64,000 bases of DNA from the NCBI GenBank assembly GCA_037176845.1, contig JAYKXP010000009.1, forward strand, positions 186,001 through 250,000. The letters run 5' to 3'. A model generated the notes under the pieces. The model saw nothing but the letters and a program-made list of their open reading frames with translations. It was not told the origin of the DNA and did no database searches. The stretch is from Paramarasmius palmivorus. Taxonomy: Eukaryota > Basidiomycota > Agaricomycetes > Agaricales > Marasmiaceae. This document shows positions 11,923 through 23,865 of this stretch, one piece after another. Within the stretch, counting starts at the first letter, position 1. Every line of letters starts with the position of its first letter. The translations under genes and the position numbers were made by a program.

Positions 11923-13424
11923 GCCTCGTTGTATACTACGGCAATCCTACCACTCTAAATCCAAGCGCAGTTTGCATCCGCATACCATGTAGTGTTCATA
12001 AGCCCCCCCCCCACAACAGTTTGACAGATGATCTTATCGTACACACGAAATTTCTGGGGAGAATAATGTGCAGGTGGGACCTGACGTGATGCCTGCAACA
12101 ATCATGTCCGAGTCGGAAACGAAAGAAGAGGCCGTACAGTTTGAACACATCGCGGGAAACCGGGGTTCACTAGAGAAGCGAAACATGATCTAATCTGAAT
12201 ATGTTAGCCTCTCGAGACTCTACAAACTTCTCATGATGATATATCACTGATTCAACCGAACAAGGTCCTTTCAGCGCAACTGGAGAAGATAAGACCTGAG
12301 AATTATCACGACCATTCCGTCGATCGGCAACTCACCTATTGCAACGATCAGAGTCATCCACCTTCACGCTGTCCATATCGCACGGCGTCCATGAAAATAT
12401 TCTCAAGAAAATGATCCATGAATGAATCTGAAGCATTCTTTTTGTCCACCAGAGGTGCAACCCTGCAGGTTCTGATCAACAAGTGAAGTCATCCCGTAAT
12501 GTGTCTGCATGGTTTTGGAAGATGAGAGTGTGCTGTTCCTGCATTCGTGGTACAAAGCCGATGTCCAAGGATCTATATGCAAGGTGATGGTTTCATAACA
12601 TTATGACCAACAAGAAAGTGCGGATGTTGGCACAGTAAGAAAAAAACGTCGCTATCATAGTATCATAGTCACCGTCAACTATGAATCTGAACCTGACGAC
12701 AAGATAAGCTTCAGCTAAATTTGGTCTTCTGCAACGGAATGAGATAGACGTACCCTGGCCCAACACCACAGCGTAGCCCCGACCATCTCCCATTCTCTGA
12801 ATCATTCACTAAGTCGATATTGAAGGTATTTCTCGCAAGAAAAGAGCGCGTAAAGCCAGCTTGAAATACTGTTCGGCACAGCCGTGAATTTGGCAAAACA
12901 GTAAAGCTGAAGGTCAAACTGTAGCGTCGTAAGTGCACGTCTAAGCCTATGATCGAGTATTAACGGGGCAACCGTTTATTTGGTAGTGGTACTCACATCG
13001 AACGAGCATCTGCTAACAGTAACGGCCTTGAGGTACGAAAAACGTCCTGAGAAGCACGACGGCCGACAGCACATGATACCGGCCTTCCCATCCAAACGCA
13101 TGGAAATGGACTCGAAATGGGCGATCGGAAATCATATGTTGAACCTCGCCTGCATAAGTTAGTATTCGGTTATTAGTAACAAGTGCGATGGACGTACTCG
13201 ATAGGAAGTGTACCAACAGTAACGTACGCCATATCCAACTAAGCTATATCGAAGGACAGGAAAGCCATACTTCACGAAAAAAGGTACTGAGAACGATTTA
13301 GGTGGGATGCGAGGTATCCAGGACCCGGCCCGTATTCTGTTACTGAACACACACTTGATTGCGATGGGATTGAGTTCCAGAGACCTTTGATAGGGTTTCG
13401 GTGTATATTGATCTTCTCGTGCTG

Positions 13425-13975
13425 ATTTCCAGCATTCCGTCGACATTTTCTACGGGCTTCCCCCAACGTTAAGAGTATTGACTCGGGAGCAGGAATCGCT
13501 TTGAGTTGGCTAAGGAAAACGCTTGCAGCTGTAGGTCATCGGGAATATATGGGTTTCGATTCAGGGTGGTCGGGATGATGGCAGTCGTGAGGAAAGCTGT
13601 GGAATAGTCCCAGACTGCTGCCCGCTCTCACTGCTCAGCCGCTCTGGCAAAAAGTCACCGCAATTCCTCGGCAACTCCCCTTCCGGCTACAGACTATCAT
13701 GATGCAAAGCAGCTCGTTGGGTCCTTTTGACGCGGTGCAAATTTCGGCGTTGCACTAGCTCGTGCCTCTTCGAGCTCTCACCTAGAAAGCATCGCTGTTT
13801 CCTCTTCCTAAATACCACAAATCCGACCCACGCTGTCAAATTCTCCCGGTCGACTTGATCATCGCTCGTCCCAACATTCTCAAGCATATTCCGGTCACTC
13901 GATACCTCGAGAAGCTTTGAACCACTGTGATTCCCTCACCGCAAGCATTCATTCACAAGCCCAAACTTCAAAGTA
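13425..13975. repeat. Segmental duplication, copy 2 (partner 8700-9220)
   Basis: Diverged direct copy, about 4.7 kb to the right of its partner. It shares TTCCAGCATTCCGTCGACA, GGTCGGGATGATGGCAGTC, AATTCTCCCGGTCGACTTG and CTCGATACCTCGAGAAGC with it. In-frame stops are frequent. Confidence 0.6.
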
Positions 13976-14129
13976 GTCTACATACTGACCTACTTCATAC
14001 ATCAGGGTTCCGCGTCTGGTCTCCTCGAGTTCGTAAACTCCTAGTTCACTATCAGAGATCAAACTGAAATGTTTTCTTCTTTCTCTTATAGCTCTCTTCT
14101 TTCTCATGACATTGTACAAGATGTTCAAG

Positions 14130-14250
14130 CCTAACACGGCTCACAGCCGGCGCGCTGTGTTACGATCCATCAATTTGAAGAAGAAGCACCCCCCACTCCT
14201 CGTTTCCTTTTACCTGGACGGCGCGATATATTACTTCGTGTGAGTGGACA
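14130..14250 (+). pseudogene. Relic of a DUF6533-type membrane protein gene
   Basis: One plus-strand frame reads LKKKHPPLLVSFYLDGAIYY followed by a GTGAGT donor-like site. It strongly recalls FRNSFTPLLSSFYVDGAIYF of the DUF6533 gene at 21654-23571, again directly before a splice donor. No other exon can be joined to it, so it is taken as a degraded fragment. Confidence 0.45.
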
Positions 14251-15595
14251 ATCCACCTATACCCACACCAGATCCTCATGGATGCACACTTAGGATTGCA
14301 AGTACGTATGTTTAACGATTGGTGTATCGCTCGAAATCGATGATTGGGGGTGTGCCATAGGTCTAGTTCTAATCTGTACAGTCACGACAGCCACTCTCGA
14401 TGGTTCGCTAATTCTCGTCGCTGCGCCGTAAGCCACCTTTACTCTTTTGGGGTTACGACCGACTAATTCAATGAAAGGTTCCTACATGCAGGGTACTCTC
14501 TTGCTGTACGTCTCATGAGATTCCTCTCAGTTATCCACCATTGAACGAGTCGTAGGTGTGTCGTCTCATCCTCAATTTGAGGCGTACGGTACTGGGTCGA
14601 AACGCCTCAGCGACGTGGGCTGAAACCGTCTCCTTTCGGGCGAATGAGCAAGATGATGAGACAAATGACACTGACATTCCACTCGAGACCTTCCACGTTA
14701 GTCGATGACTATATTTGTTGTACTCTCTACCTTTGGTTCATGAATAGAGGCGTAGTTGGACCATGTCAACGGCACGCAATATTATTCGGCGGGTACTATA
14801 CCTCACCGAGAACTGCAATTTTGTGAAGATTAATTTGTAACGTTCTCCCTACATCCCCTTTAGCTCCCAAAATTGACCAGCGTACTCTCGATATGTGAAC
14901 ACACCTACACCAAATTTTTCTGTATTTTTATAACCAAAGATCCAGTTGCCAGAAAGATGCCGGGGTGCGAACAGAGAAGTGCAAACACGTAAGCGCCCGT
15001 CCAAAAAACACTCATTCTTCACTACATACCGTCGTCTCCCCTAACTCTTCTCCCCTGAAAGTTGGAATATATACTCTGATAGTATATATCTAACGTCCTA
15101 CGTCCTCACGACTCAGCTCTGAGCAGTTCAACACCCCAATTTTCATGCCATCACTCCACCATCAGAGTTAACTCCGGAGCACTCTCCCTTCTCTGTCCCT
15201 CCAACAACATGCAATCCTGAATATAATGAGATATTTAGGGTGTATACGTTGCACTAAGTTCCAGAAAAAAATCCCGAGGCTCAATTCAAAGGGGAACATG
15301 TAAAATTTTCGAGATTTGCACATTGCCGTCGTGTGCACATCAAAGTGCGGTATAGTAGGAGCTCGCCTCAGGATGACCTTACCAGCTTGCTGATTGTAAG
15401 ATACAGTGCCGTCATTCTGCCGAAAGCGGCACCTACGCCGTCGCCCACTTCCTGTGCGACTTACTCTCTGCCTGACTTAGCGCGCAACGTCCAGTCTCAT
15501 AAGGAACGTCTATTATAAGAAATCTATAAAGCCACCAGAATAAACTATGTAAAGGGTATCCACATCAAAGCAACGACATCCACGTAGCCAGTACC

Positions 15596-16853
15596 TCAGT
15601 TGGCTGGTTTCCGCGATACGACAAGGTACATAGGAGTGAAGAGCTGTATACTCAACGTCAGTCAAAATTCAACCCAATAGTCATTACAGCACCGACCTTC
15701 ATTCTACCGCTGCGGACCAATGAAGTGAGAGCAATCTTCATGGTAGCAACAACCTCCAAAGTGCCTTTGGGCAATAACCCCACGAGTTCCATGATCCACA
15801 TTACACCGTGCATAATGAACATACCCATCCACGTCGTCCGCCAGACAGTGAACAAGTCCCAGAGGGTTTGGGCTTTGCTGTAGTCACCCTCGAGAGGGTA
15901 ATACCACGGGATCTCGTCGGGGCGGTCAGCGAGATCTTCCTCGTGTTCAATTTCGAATCCGACGTTTTTGATGGCTTGACGAGCGAGCCGAAGGGGTCGC
16001 ATCTCAGGGATACCATTACCGATTTCGATCTCGTGGGCTACGGCTTTGTGCTCGGGAATTGAAGGGTCCCAGTCATCAGTCATGCACCATTCGTAGACAC
16101 CGAACTGAAGGAACTGGTGTCAGGCCGTCAGAAAGGACAAGATGAAGTGAGCTTACAATGCCTCCGGGCTTCAGGACTTTGAAGATCTCGCCATAGACAC
16201 CTTCCCACGTAGGTGCATGAACAGTAGCCTCCACGGCGTATACTATAGAGCTAGATGAGTGGGTGCAGTTAAAAAGAACTCAGCACCCACGTACCTGCAT
16301 CGAAGGAGTTTTCGCCGAACTGTTCGGCAAGCTTCATAAAGTCTCCCTTCACGAATGTCACCTGGTTCTCCAAACCCATCTTCTTCGTGTATTTGCGAGC
16401 CCTACCAACCTGGAACTCGTTGTTGTTCAATCCAACGATCTGTACGTCGCTGAACTGGGCAATTTCACGAGCCGGACCACCAACACCGCATCCGACGTCG
16501 AGCACTCTCATGCCAGGCTTGAGGCCCATTTTGAATGCGAGGTAGTGTTCATGTCGGGCAAGAGAAGCCGCAAAGCTCTCTCCTTTGTAGAACCGCGAGA
16601 AATGGAAAGATTGGGCCCAACCCCACTCGTACAATTCGGTTGCACCGTCGTAATAACCTAGAGGCATACATTTAACATGTGAAACGCAGAAGCCACAATG
16701 CTACGCACCATTGACGACATCCGTGTAGCTATTGAGACGGTTGGCATTGTCGACCTCGGTCTCCTTCGACGTATCTTTATGCCAGAACTTGCTGTAATTT
16801 TGGATACGAGAGTCGGAACGTCCATCTGAGTGGGACTTTTGGTCAATGGCCAT
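15596..16853 (-). CDS. erg6: Sterol 24-C-methyltransferase (ERG6)
   Basis: Transfers a methyl group from S-adenosylmethionine to C-24 of the sterol side chain (zymosterol to fecosterol or equivalent) in ergosterol synthesis, normally at the endoplasmic reticulum or lipid droplets. The spliced protein starts [15 protein letters not shown] and continues [40 protein letters not shown] and the SAM-binding motif [12 protein letters not shown]. Next come [37 protein letters not shown] and EIPWYYPL, then a last exon [15 protein letters not shown] ending at the stop 15596-15598. That order and the C-terminus are diagnostic of fungal Erg6. The last intron begins GTCGGT after ..SGRMK, so a model without it ends too early at 15658. 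A TATA box and an E-box lie upstream. Function confidence is very high. Confidence 0.95.
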
Positions 16854-16937
16854 TTTTTGGGTATGGGTGAAGGGGCGAAAGGGATGGAAGGTGATGGTGA
16901 AGGGAGAGACGATGAGGAAACGAGTGTGGTACGATGA

Positions 16938-16947
16938 GATATATAAG
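16938..16947 (-). promoter_or_regulatory. TATA box of ERG6
   Basis: The minus strand reads CTTATATATC about 85-95 bases upstream of the ERG6 start codon, a usual position for a fungal TATA box. Confidence 0.5.
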
Positions 16948-17000
16948 GGTCTTTGCCGCACACACGAGTCGAACGATTCGAAAAAAAAATAAATAACGTT

Positions 17001-17006
17001 CACGTG
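17001..17006. promoter_or_regulatory. CACGTG E-box upstream of ERG6
   Basis: The palindrome CACGTG, in the context ATCACGTGAAC on the minus strand, lies 148 bases upstream of the ERG6 ATG. SREBP-family bHLH activators of sterol genes bind E-box and SRE sites of this general form, so a role in sterol feedback is plausible. This is inference from one site. Confidence 0.35.
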
Positions 17007-17413
17007 ATTTTTCTTGGACGTCGCGTATCGTTTCCCCTTGCGGATGGCCGGTGGCGGCACTCGAACAAGGACATTTCTTCGAGGCTTTCTCTACGAGACA
17101 GTCATAAGTAGATAGGAAACGACAGGAAACGACTCGAAGTGCAAACGTACTGACAAAGTCCTAGCTTACACTGGAAAGTCTCGAAAATTGTTCCTCAGTC
17201 CATAGCAAACAGCGTGTTGTGGTTGCCGGGGGAACTCGGCCCCCGAGGGTAAGCAGAATTTCTCACTCCAGAGCGTGTATAATGTATGCATGCTAGAATA
17301 TGTAAGTACAGTGCACACTGTGTAGTACGGTACTCATGATCGAGGAGACATACAATACAACTGGCTTAAATCAATCTTCCGCTAAGGTATAGTAAAGTCG
17401 TTCCCACCCTATG

Positions 17414-19005
17414 CTATAGTTTCTCTTCGAACCCTTGCCTGCGTCGGAGATGGACAGGGGAATGTCCCATGACATCGGAAATGGTGATGGAATTGGTGGA
17501 AAGCGACCAGTCCTTGGACGAAGCAGTCACATCGTAGAGATAAAATAGCTGTATCAAGAACATCTTGATCGCGTATAGTGCATAGACTCGACCCCGGCAC
17601 TGATTGGATAGTGCTTCAGCCTCGACCTCAAAGTGCAGAGTTATGTAAAAAATACTTACGATCAGGAATCCTCCTCCAAAGGGAACCAAGGACTTCACGA
17701 GTCCCGTCTTTGCACCAACAAAGCGATCGGCTTTGAACGACTCCGGGTTGGGGAAGAGTACTGGATCGTAGTGCATACCGTATACGTCAACCGCAACCAT
17801 TTCTCCCTTTTGTAGCACGTATTCGTTTCCTAAATCGTCTGTGAAGGATGTGTCGGAGAGAACGTGACGAAAGGAGCTAGGGAGAGACGCAAGCCGCAAT
17901 GTCTCTAGGATGACCGAGTCGAGAATCGCAAAGTCGGGATCGTCGAGTATAACGTGTGGTTCTTCTTCAAAGAGTGTCTGGATATCGGGCCATCGACGCT
18001 CCACAAGCCTACGGATATGTTGGGCGACATTCTCGCCTGTCGGTGCATCGCGAACGAGAAAGGCGATGGTACAGGCAGCAGTGCGAATGAGATTACTATG
18101 AAAACCCCATAGACAAAATGTAACGATGTCTGCGGTTTCCTCTAGCGAGAGCTCTGTCGACTTCAGCGCAGCGATGAGCCGAGTGACGATCGTTGAATCG
18201 GGGTCGGGCTTGTCAAGAACCTCTGGATCCCACGCCTTGAGAATGTACTTCGCCGACCGATCCTTCAATTTTCTCCGTGCTCGTGTGGCAGGGCGAGCAA
18301 CAAGGGGGATTCCATTCAACGCATAGAATGAACCGGAATCGAACGTAGAGAAATCATCGAACGAGTCCTCAAATTCGTCAGATCCGAAAAGCGAGGAAGT
18401 GGATGCGAGATAGAAGTTCTTGATAACGAGCTCCTCTAGTGACGTTGTAACGACGTCGACACCGGCGGGTAAAGCTGCATGTAAACGCTTGAAAAGTATT
18501 TGCGACATGGCCAACGCCATGGGTCCTACGTTGTTCTTCGACAGCCCTGCCGTTGCAATTCCATAAAAGTGCTGGTGAGATAGGTGATCGACATATGGGA
18601 CTCTTTCTGGGGTAATATCTGACATGGTACCGTACTGTTGAGCTTTCGGAGGTCCTAACACTTTCGGTGATTTGGAGAGGATTTCAAAGATAGCTTTCGG
18701 GGACGATACCACTACCATATGTTGTCCACCGAGAAGGATCTTGTAAGTAGGTCCGTAGCGAGCCCTAAAGAGTGATGAGAGTTGATGCGAAGGTGGAAAC
18801 GCTAGGAGGCATACCTGCACTCGGAGAACAGATCCTTTCGATAGAATTGGAACGCGAATACATGCCCTAGCCAAGGGATGAAGCTCGGGACCATGGGAGG
18901 CATATGAGCACCAGCCGCATATGAGCTTCTTCGGTGAAAAAAGATGGTAGTGATGTAGATGAAAAGGCCCAAAGCCAGGAAATCCAAGATGACGGCAAGC
19001 GACAT
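17414..19005 (-). CDS. Cytochrome P450, CYP7/CYP8-like
   Basis: Haem-thiolate monooxygenase anchored to the ER by an N-terminal helix (MSLAVILDFLALGLFIYITT). The first intron follows LFSECR and the second exon resumes ARYGPTYKILLGG. The I-helix region (LWGFHSNLIRTAACTIAFL) lacks the usual AGxxT, as in the CYP7/CYP8 sterol and prostacyclin-synthase type. The ExxR motif is ETLR and FPNPESFKADRF follows. The haem loop is split by an intron: PFGGGFLI joins CRGRVYALYAI to give FGGGxxxCxGR with the axial cysteine. The protein ends RRRQGFEEKL. It lies directly upstream of ERG6 on the same strand, so a sterol or triterpenoid substrate is possible but not shown. A model that reads through the last intron loses the cysteine. 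Confidence 0.85.
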
Positions 19006-19716
19006 ATCACTGAACTTGATGCGACTCTAAGCTATAGTCTTTTATGTCGTCCCGCATCCTCTTTAGATACAAAAAATTCTATCAGCCGCGCGAGGCTGAG
19101 GCCGATCCTATTTCGCTGGTAACACCTAGAACCATATGGACAGTTTGGAGACGAACGCCTGCCTGAATAGTCCAACTCAGTTGTAATTCAATGAACCGCT
19201 TCTTCGAACTGAGATGAACTCACTTGACAGGAGTTTGCTTAATCCCACCGAGTAAGGTACCTTTCGAGTTAGACTTGCCGCAAACATCATGATGGTGGTG
19301 GTGGGGTCCGATTCGGACGTGTCACGCTTGTCACACCCGTGTCCATTGCCATCCAAGTCGGCAGCGCCTCGACAATTGTCCGCAGAGATGGAGTACCCTT
19401 TTGATTCTTCAGCGGTACACATACAGTCAATGCTTCTCCCGAAACCATCATGATCTCAGCGTGTAAACTGCTTGGGATATGATGGTAGGTCCTATCAATG
19501 TCGTCGGACATTTTCTAGAATCACAAGTTCCGATTTCAGACTCTGAAGACCATTCTACATCTAGCCTGGCTATGCGATTCGGGGCAGGTTGGAGATGTGT
19601 CACTGAGCAGATTCGATCGATTCACAAAAGTGCGAAGTGACTCAGTTTTACTCTTTGGTCAGTCCTCAAATCCCAGATGTCCGAATCATCGCTCACCCAA
19701 TTTGCAGCCCTCTTTG
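19006..19716. other. Intergenic between P450 and SDR; a possible small gene
   Basis: Contains a minus-strand frame at 19287-19511 (starts MSDDIDRTYHHIPSSLHAEI) that ends in a proline run. It resembles no family I know and overlaps short frames on the same strand, so it could be an exon of an unrecognised small gene or chance. The SDR and the P450 are divergent and share this interval as promoter DNA. Confidence 0.3.
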
Positions 19717-21057
19717 ATGCTTGAGATGTTCGGAAACTCGACCAGATTCAACCCAGAGACAGATATCGTGGATTTGACGGGTAAAATTGTCATTGTTACT
19801 GGCTCAAAGTAAGGTTTTGCCCTGCAACTAATGCTCATGCTAATGCCCCTTGTTTAGTCGGGGCATCGGTTACGCCACTGTTCAACACTTTGCTCAAGCG
19901 GGAGCCAAAGTCTATATGGCTACAAGAGACGAGCAGAGGGCGGAACGCGCTATCGAATCCCTCAGACGGCTCGGTAGCAAAGGCGAAGTTTTTTGGCTCA
20001 AATTAGACCTAAGCGATCCAAAAGAAGCCAAAGCAGCTGCGGAGGAGTTTCTCTCAAAAGAACAGAGACTAGATATCCTGGGTGAGTGCGCGATTCGAGT
20101 TTGAAAGCCTGTATGTTGATGTTGTGATCCAGTGAACAACGCTGGAATGTTACTTATTCCATCTTTTCCCGACGAATTCAGAGGTACTCAACAATATGGA
20201 TAGGCTGTTTTCACCGTTCGAAAAATTCGAGAAGACTTCGGAAGGTATTTACTTCGAGGTCGAATCTTGAGTCGCCATACTCATCAGTGTAAATCAGGGC
20301 CGTCTCGTATCGTTACTGTCAAGTACGTTAGCACTACGACATCTCAGAGCTGTGTGATATACTTATTGTTTGTTCATAGCTACATCAGCCCTTTTGTGTT
20401 CACCGAAACCCTCCTCCCTCTCTTGGTCTCAACGGCTCGCAGCCCCGCGTCAGATGTCCGCATCGTGAATGTAATGCCCTTCTTCCCCGCCATGGTGGTT
20501 CGCTAATCCTATTCGCAGCTTTCATCTACTGCACACCGCTCTGTTCCTTTACCCGTCAAGTTCGAAGATGTAGAAGACTTTTGCGTGGAATACAATGGGC
20601 ATTTCTTCCCTTCATTTAGTCGATATGGTCGGTCTTTGTGATTGTCCTAGTTGCTCCATGCTTATCCGTCAATTATGTCACAGCCCACACAAAGCTTCTT
20701 AGCGTTTTGTGGACTGCGCATCTACAAAAACGGCTTGATTCTCTGGATCTGGCAACACCTATACTCGTAATCGCAGTTCACCCTGGAAAGGTGGATACTG
20801 TCACCCCAAATTGGCCTCTACCACAAGTATGGGGGTTCTTTTCGCGGATCACGAGTGACGACGCAGAACATGGGTCATACACAACCGTCTTCGCAGCGGC
20901 GAGCAGGGTTATCGAATCAGAGAGAATCAAGTACAAGGGCGCGTATTTGGAGCATAAACCCGTTGGGAACATTGTTCGGCCGCTCTCTCTCGCAGAAGAT
21001 GAAACATTGGCGCAAAATTTGTTCGTGTTGACGACGAAGTTCCTGAACAAGATCTAA
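19717..21057 (+). CDS. Short-chain dehydrogenase/reductase (SDR)
   Basis: Classical Rossmann-fold NAD(P)-dependent oxidoreductase. Splicing restores TGSNRGIG across the first intron (TGSN|RGIG, the cofactor loop), then DILVNNAGM, then NYISPFVFTETLLPLL and RIVNV. The catalytic YxxxK is restored across an intron as YAHTK (SRY|AHTKLL). The C-terminal part is IAVHPGKVDTVTPNW..GAYLEHKPVG, of the retinol-dehydrogenase/WW-oxidoreductase-like type. Start at 19717 (MLEMFGNSTRF; an in-frame ATG at 19726 is possible); stop 21055-21057. The stretch 20175-20300 is uncertain: read straight it hits a stop. It needs either one intron of about 130 nt or two short ones, with or without an exon containing FEKFEKTSEG. 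Both active-site motifs survive, so the gene is probably functional. The substrate is unknown. Confidence 0.8.
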
Positions 21058-21653
21058 TCTGGGCTCAATAGTTCGACTTGAATGTATTGTGTATCGGCGC
21101 CTATATTGCTCAGTCCTATAACCCTTGTGGGTTGATAGGGTGTACCTGAAGTTGTTCACATGTATTCGCATCTGTATAAGTATTTACTCCACTCTCAGTG
21201 ACTCAGTATTTCACCAGGTCTGGTTCGTTTCTCAGCTACTGATATCGCGCAGTGTTCGCATAGATAGTGAGTGCGTACAGATCCTGGTTCAAAAGGCACC
21301 GGTGATAATGCATATGAGGAAGGTTGGCAGACAAAGACCATGGGCCGCCATGTAATCGGTTCACTGATTTGTTCTGGTTTCAAGTCAGTGCCTGAACCAA
21401 GGTAATTCCTTTCAAGGTGAGATCCAAATCCTATGCTAGTCCTTAGGCCTTAGGCTGAATCTCATGGGCACATTTACATTCCGTAACTCAGGATCGCGAA
21501 TGATTCTCCGTGATTATCAGCAGGTCATTGCTCTGCCAATCATGCGTTGTACTGATCTTTCTCCTGATGGTATATGCGATCAGCAGTCCTGAGCGTCGAG
21601 CGGATTTAAAGCTAATCATTTCTCGACCCTGTCTAATAGCCCCCCGAACCACT
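21058..21653. other. Intergenic, nothing recognised
   Basis: Spacer between the SDR stop and the next start. Only short frames; no repeat or RNA gene seen. Confidence 0.35.
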
Positions 21654-23571
21654 ATGACGACTCCTGGGCCCGATGCTCTACTTCAACAGCTGAAAGCACT
21701 CTTTACAGTCTTGGAACAGACTCGACAAGTGAACTATATGTTATGTGAGTCCTTAAAACAGGAGGCAGGAGATACCATGCCATATTGATTGCGTAGTGTC
21801 AGCGATTGTTTTTCTAGGCTACGATATCATCATTATGTTAGACGCAGAGGTAGGTTCATGATTGTTATTTATGTGTAGAGAGGCTAACGCCCCTCGTTCA
21901 GGTGGAATTTATTTGGAGGTATGGGATACCTGAAGCCTGTGTTTACAATGCTGACGTGTACTGGTATTCCAAAGTGCCACCTGGTCTTTTCCGAAGGCAT
22001 TGTACCTCTTCGCGCGATATTATGGAGTCGCTTACTTGATGTACGTACGCTCCTTGTGTTAACCTCCAAGCAGGGCTAATCGATTATTACGCATCCTAGT
22101 CTAGATTTCTCCGGTGGGCTATCTAGTTCCTTTATAGCTGTGTGTATATGCGTATTGATGTTATTGTCCCAGTGAAACAGCAGCTCAATCTTCCCCTTGA
22201 AGTAAGCTTCGTTCAATACTCTTTTCCGGGTCAGCCATCTAACCCTTTCGGCAGTTGTACGTGATGGTTTAGACTAGTCTTGATAGTCCCGCCTGATCAT
22301 TTCTTCGTAGCTGCCGCCGCTATCTGAAGTTTTATGCTCTGTGAGTACTCATTTCCGCACTGGGACACATTAGCATTCACAGATTAACCTGTTAGCGGAG
22401 GTGCTATAATGTTTACTACTGCTGTTAACGTGATCCTGGTTATGAGACTACATGCACTGTATGGTAAAAAGAAGAAAGGTAAATAATCTTCATCTTTCGG
22501 CCTTGTGGCAGACTCACAGGTTACATCGTAGTTCTTTTGTGGCTGCTATTTCTATTAATCGGTATGTCAAGTGGCAGAACACACGGTATGATACTGAAAA
22601 CCTAGTCCCTTTTGTAAAGGAGAATTTGCGGTGAGTTGAATAGCTACCTCGCCGAAAGCATGGACCTCACGAAATCACAGTCCGAGCTCTATATTTCTGC
22701 TGAGGTGACAACTCACACTCAAAAGACAACGATGGCTGCACCACCAGGAATTCCACTGGGCGGATGTCTTGCCACCGCACCTCAAGTATTAACTCTTGTC
22801 GGTTGGTATGTAGGGTATCACTACGAATCACGGTGCATTTCACTGACCCTACGCTGCGTAGGGTGCCTTGTCTCATCGCCGCGAGTAAGTACCCTTTTCG
22901 TATAATGATATGGGCCAGTCTCAAGTTAATTCACTTCCTAGCCATTTTCTTTGGCATGACACTCTATCAAATGGTGGTGTCTTTGTCGAACAAGAATGTA
23001 GGATTCCGGTGGTCAAACTTTCGGAATTCTTTTACGCCCCTCCTATCTTCATTTTACGTGGATGGTGCTATCTATTTTTCTCTGTAAGACTTGATTTATT
23101 AAACCGGTCAATACTAGGCTGACTCTGCAACTTCCAGAATCGCAAGTGTGTGCACTTTCTTTCCTGCGAAGTTCTGAATTGCTGACGATAAATAGGTATA
23201 CTCTTGATCTCCACAATAACGTCCATTGTTCTGGAGGGTCCATTGATCGAGATTGCGATACCGTGAGTACTCAAAGGACACCAAGTATGATTGTACTCAG
23301 GCAAGATACAGCTGGCTTGTGGCGATATACTCCTTTTCAGTACGTTTCTTACCGTCTTTGAGGACTGATTATGATGCTCACAATTTCCTAGGGATCCCGT
23401 CTAGTCCTCAACCTCAGACGTGCTGCAATGGGCGAAAAGTCAACAATGACGTGGGAAGAAACTATGTCATTCAGGGCGGAAGCTGGATCGAATAGTACAA
23501 GCGGGAGCGATGAGTTCCCCATGAGGAGTTTCCCTGTTCGCGTACGCAGACAAGATGTCTACAAAGCCTGA
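21654..23571 (+). CDS. DUF6533 domain multi-pass membrane protein
   Basis: Member of the DUF6533 family, abundant in Agaricomycetes and of unknown biochemical function. Manual splicing gives MTTPGPDALLQQLKALFTVL, then the family signature SAIVFLGYDIIIMLDAEVEF followed by IWSATWSFPKALYLFARYYG (the hallmark pattern Y/WD..xxxxxEVExIW). Then come CRRYLKFYAL, GGAIMFTTAVNVILVMRLHA, LYGKKKK and YIVVLLWLLFLLIG. A lumenal segment PGIPLGGCLATAP follows, then LKLIHFLAIFFGMTLYQMVV and FYVDGAIYFSL, and finally GSRLVLNLRRAAMGEKSTM with the tail ending RRQDVYKA. Frame and splice phases agree at every junction checked (for example VEFIW-S across GTATGG..AAAG), so the gene looks intact with about ten exons. 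The exact boundaries around 22090-22300 and 23110-23400 remain unsure. Confidence 0.75.
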
Positions 23572-23865
23572 ACGAATGTATTCGTTTCTATGCCTCGTAG
23601 TTATCATCCAGTAAGACCACTGCTTTTATTTGTGCTTAATAAAATCGATCGCCACCAGGAAGATGAAGGAAGTAGTGATGCAGAAGTCTTTACATGTATT
23701 ACAGCTCTTGGATTCAGATATCAATCGGAAACTGTCATTTGTTCGCGAGATATGAGGATCCCGACAGCTGACAATGTGGTCAGAACACGGAACGATATGA
23801 CTACCCATGACTTACCTTTTTTCTGCCCACTATCGTCGGTACTCTATGCGACATTTGGACGTCAA

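Larger units (their letters stand above)
11923..15595. other. Gene-poor decayed region
   Basis: I see no intact gene. The content is a diverged segmental duplicate at 13425-13975, a DUF6533 relic near 14130-14250, and otherwise short frames without family resemblance (for example minus 12593-12805, plus 15333-15518). A C8 homopolymer lies at about 12004-12011. The last 1 kb before ERG6 is AT-richer and without features I can support. Confidence 0.4.

Noticed and set aside
15658..15700. ERG6 stop at 15658 giving a C-terminus ..VMTIGLNFD
   Set aside because: This reads into an intron; splicing yields [15 protein letters not shown], the conserved Erg6 end.
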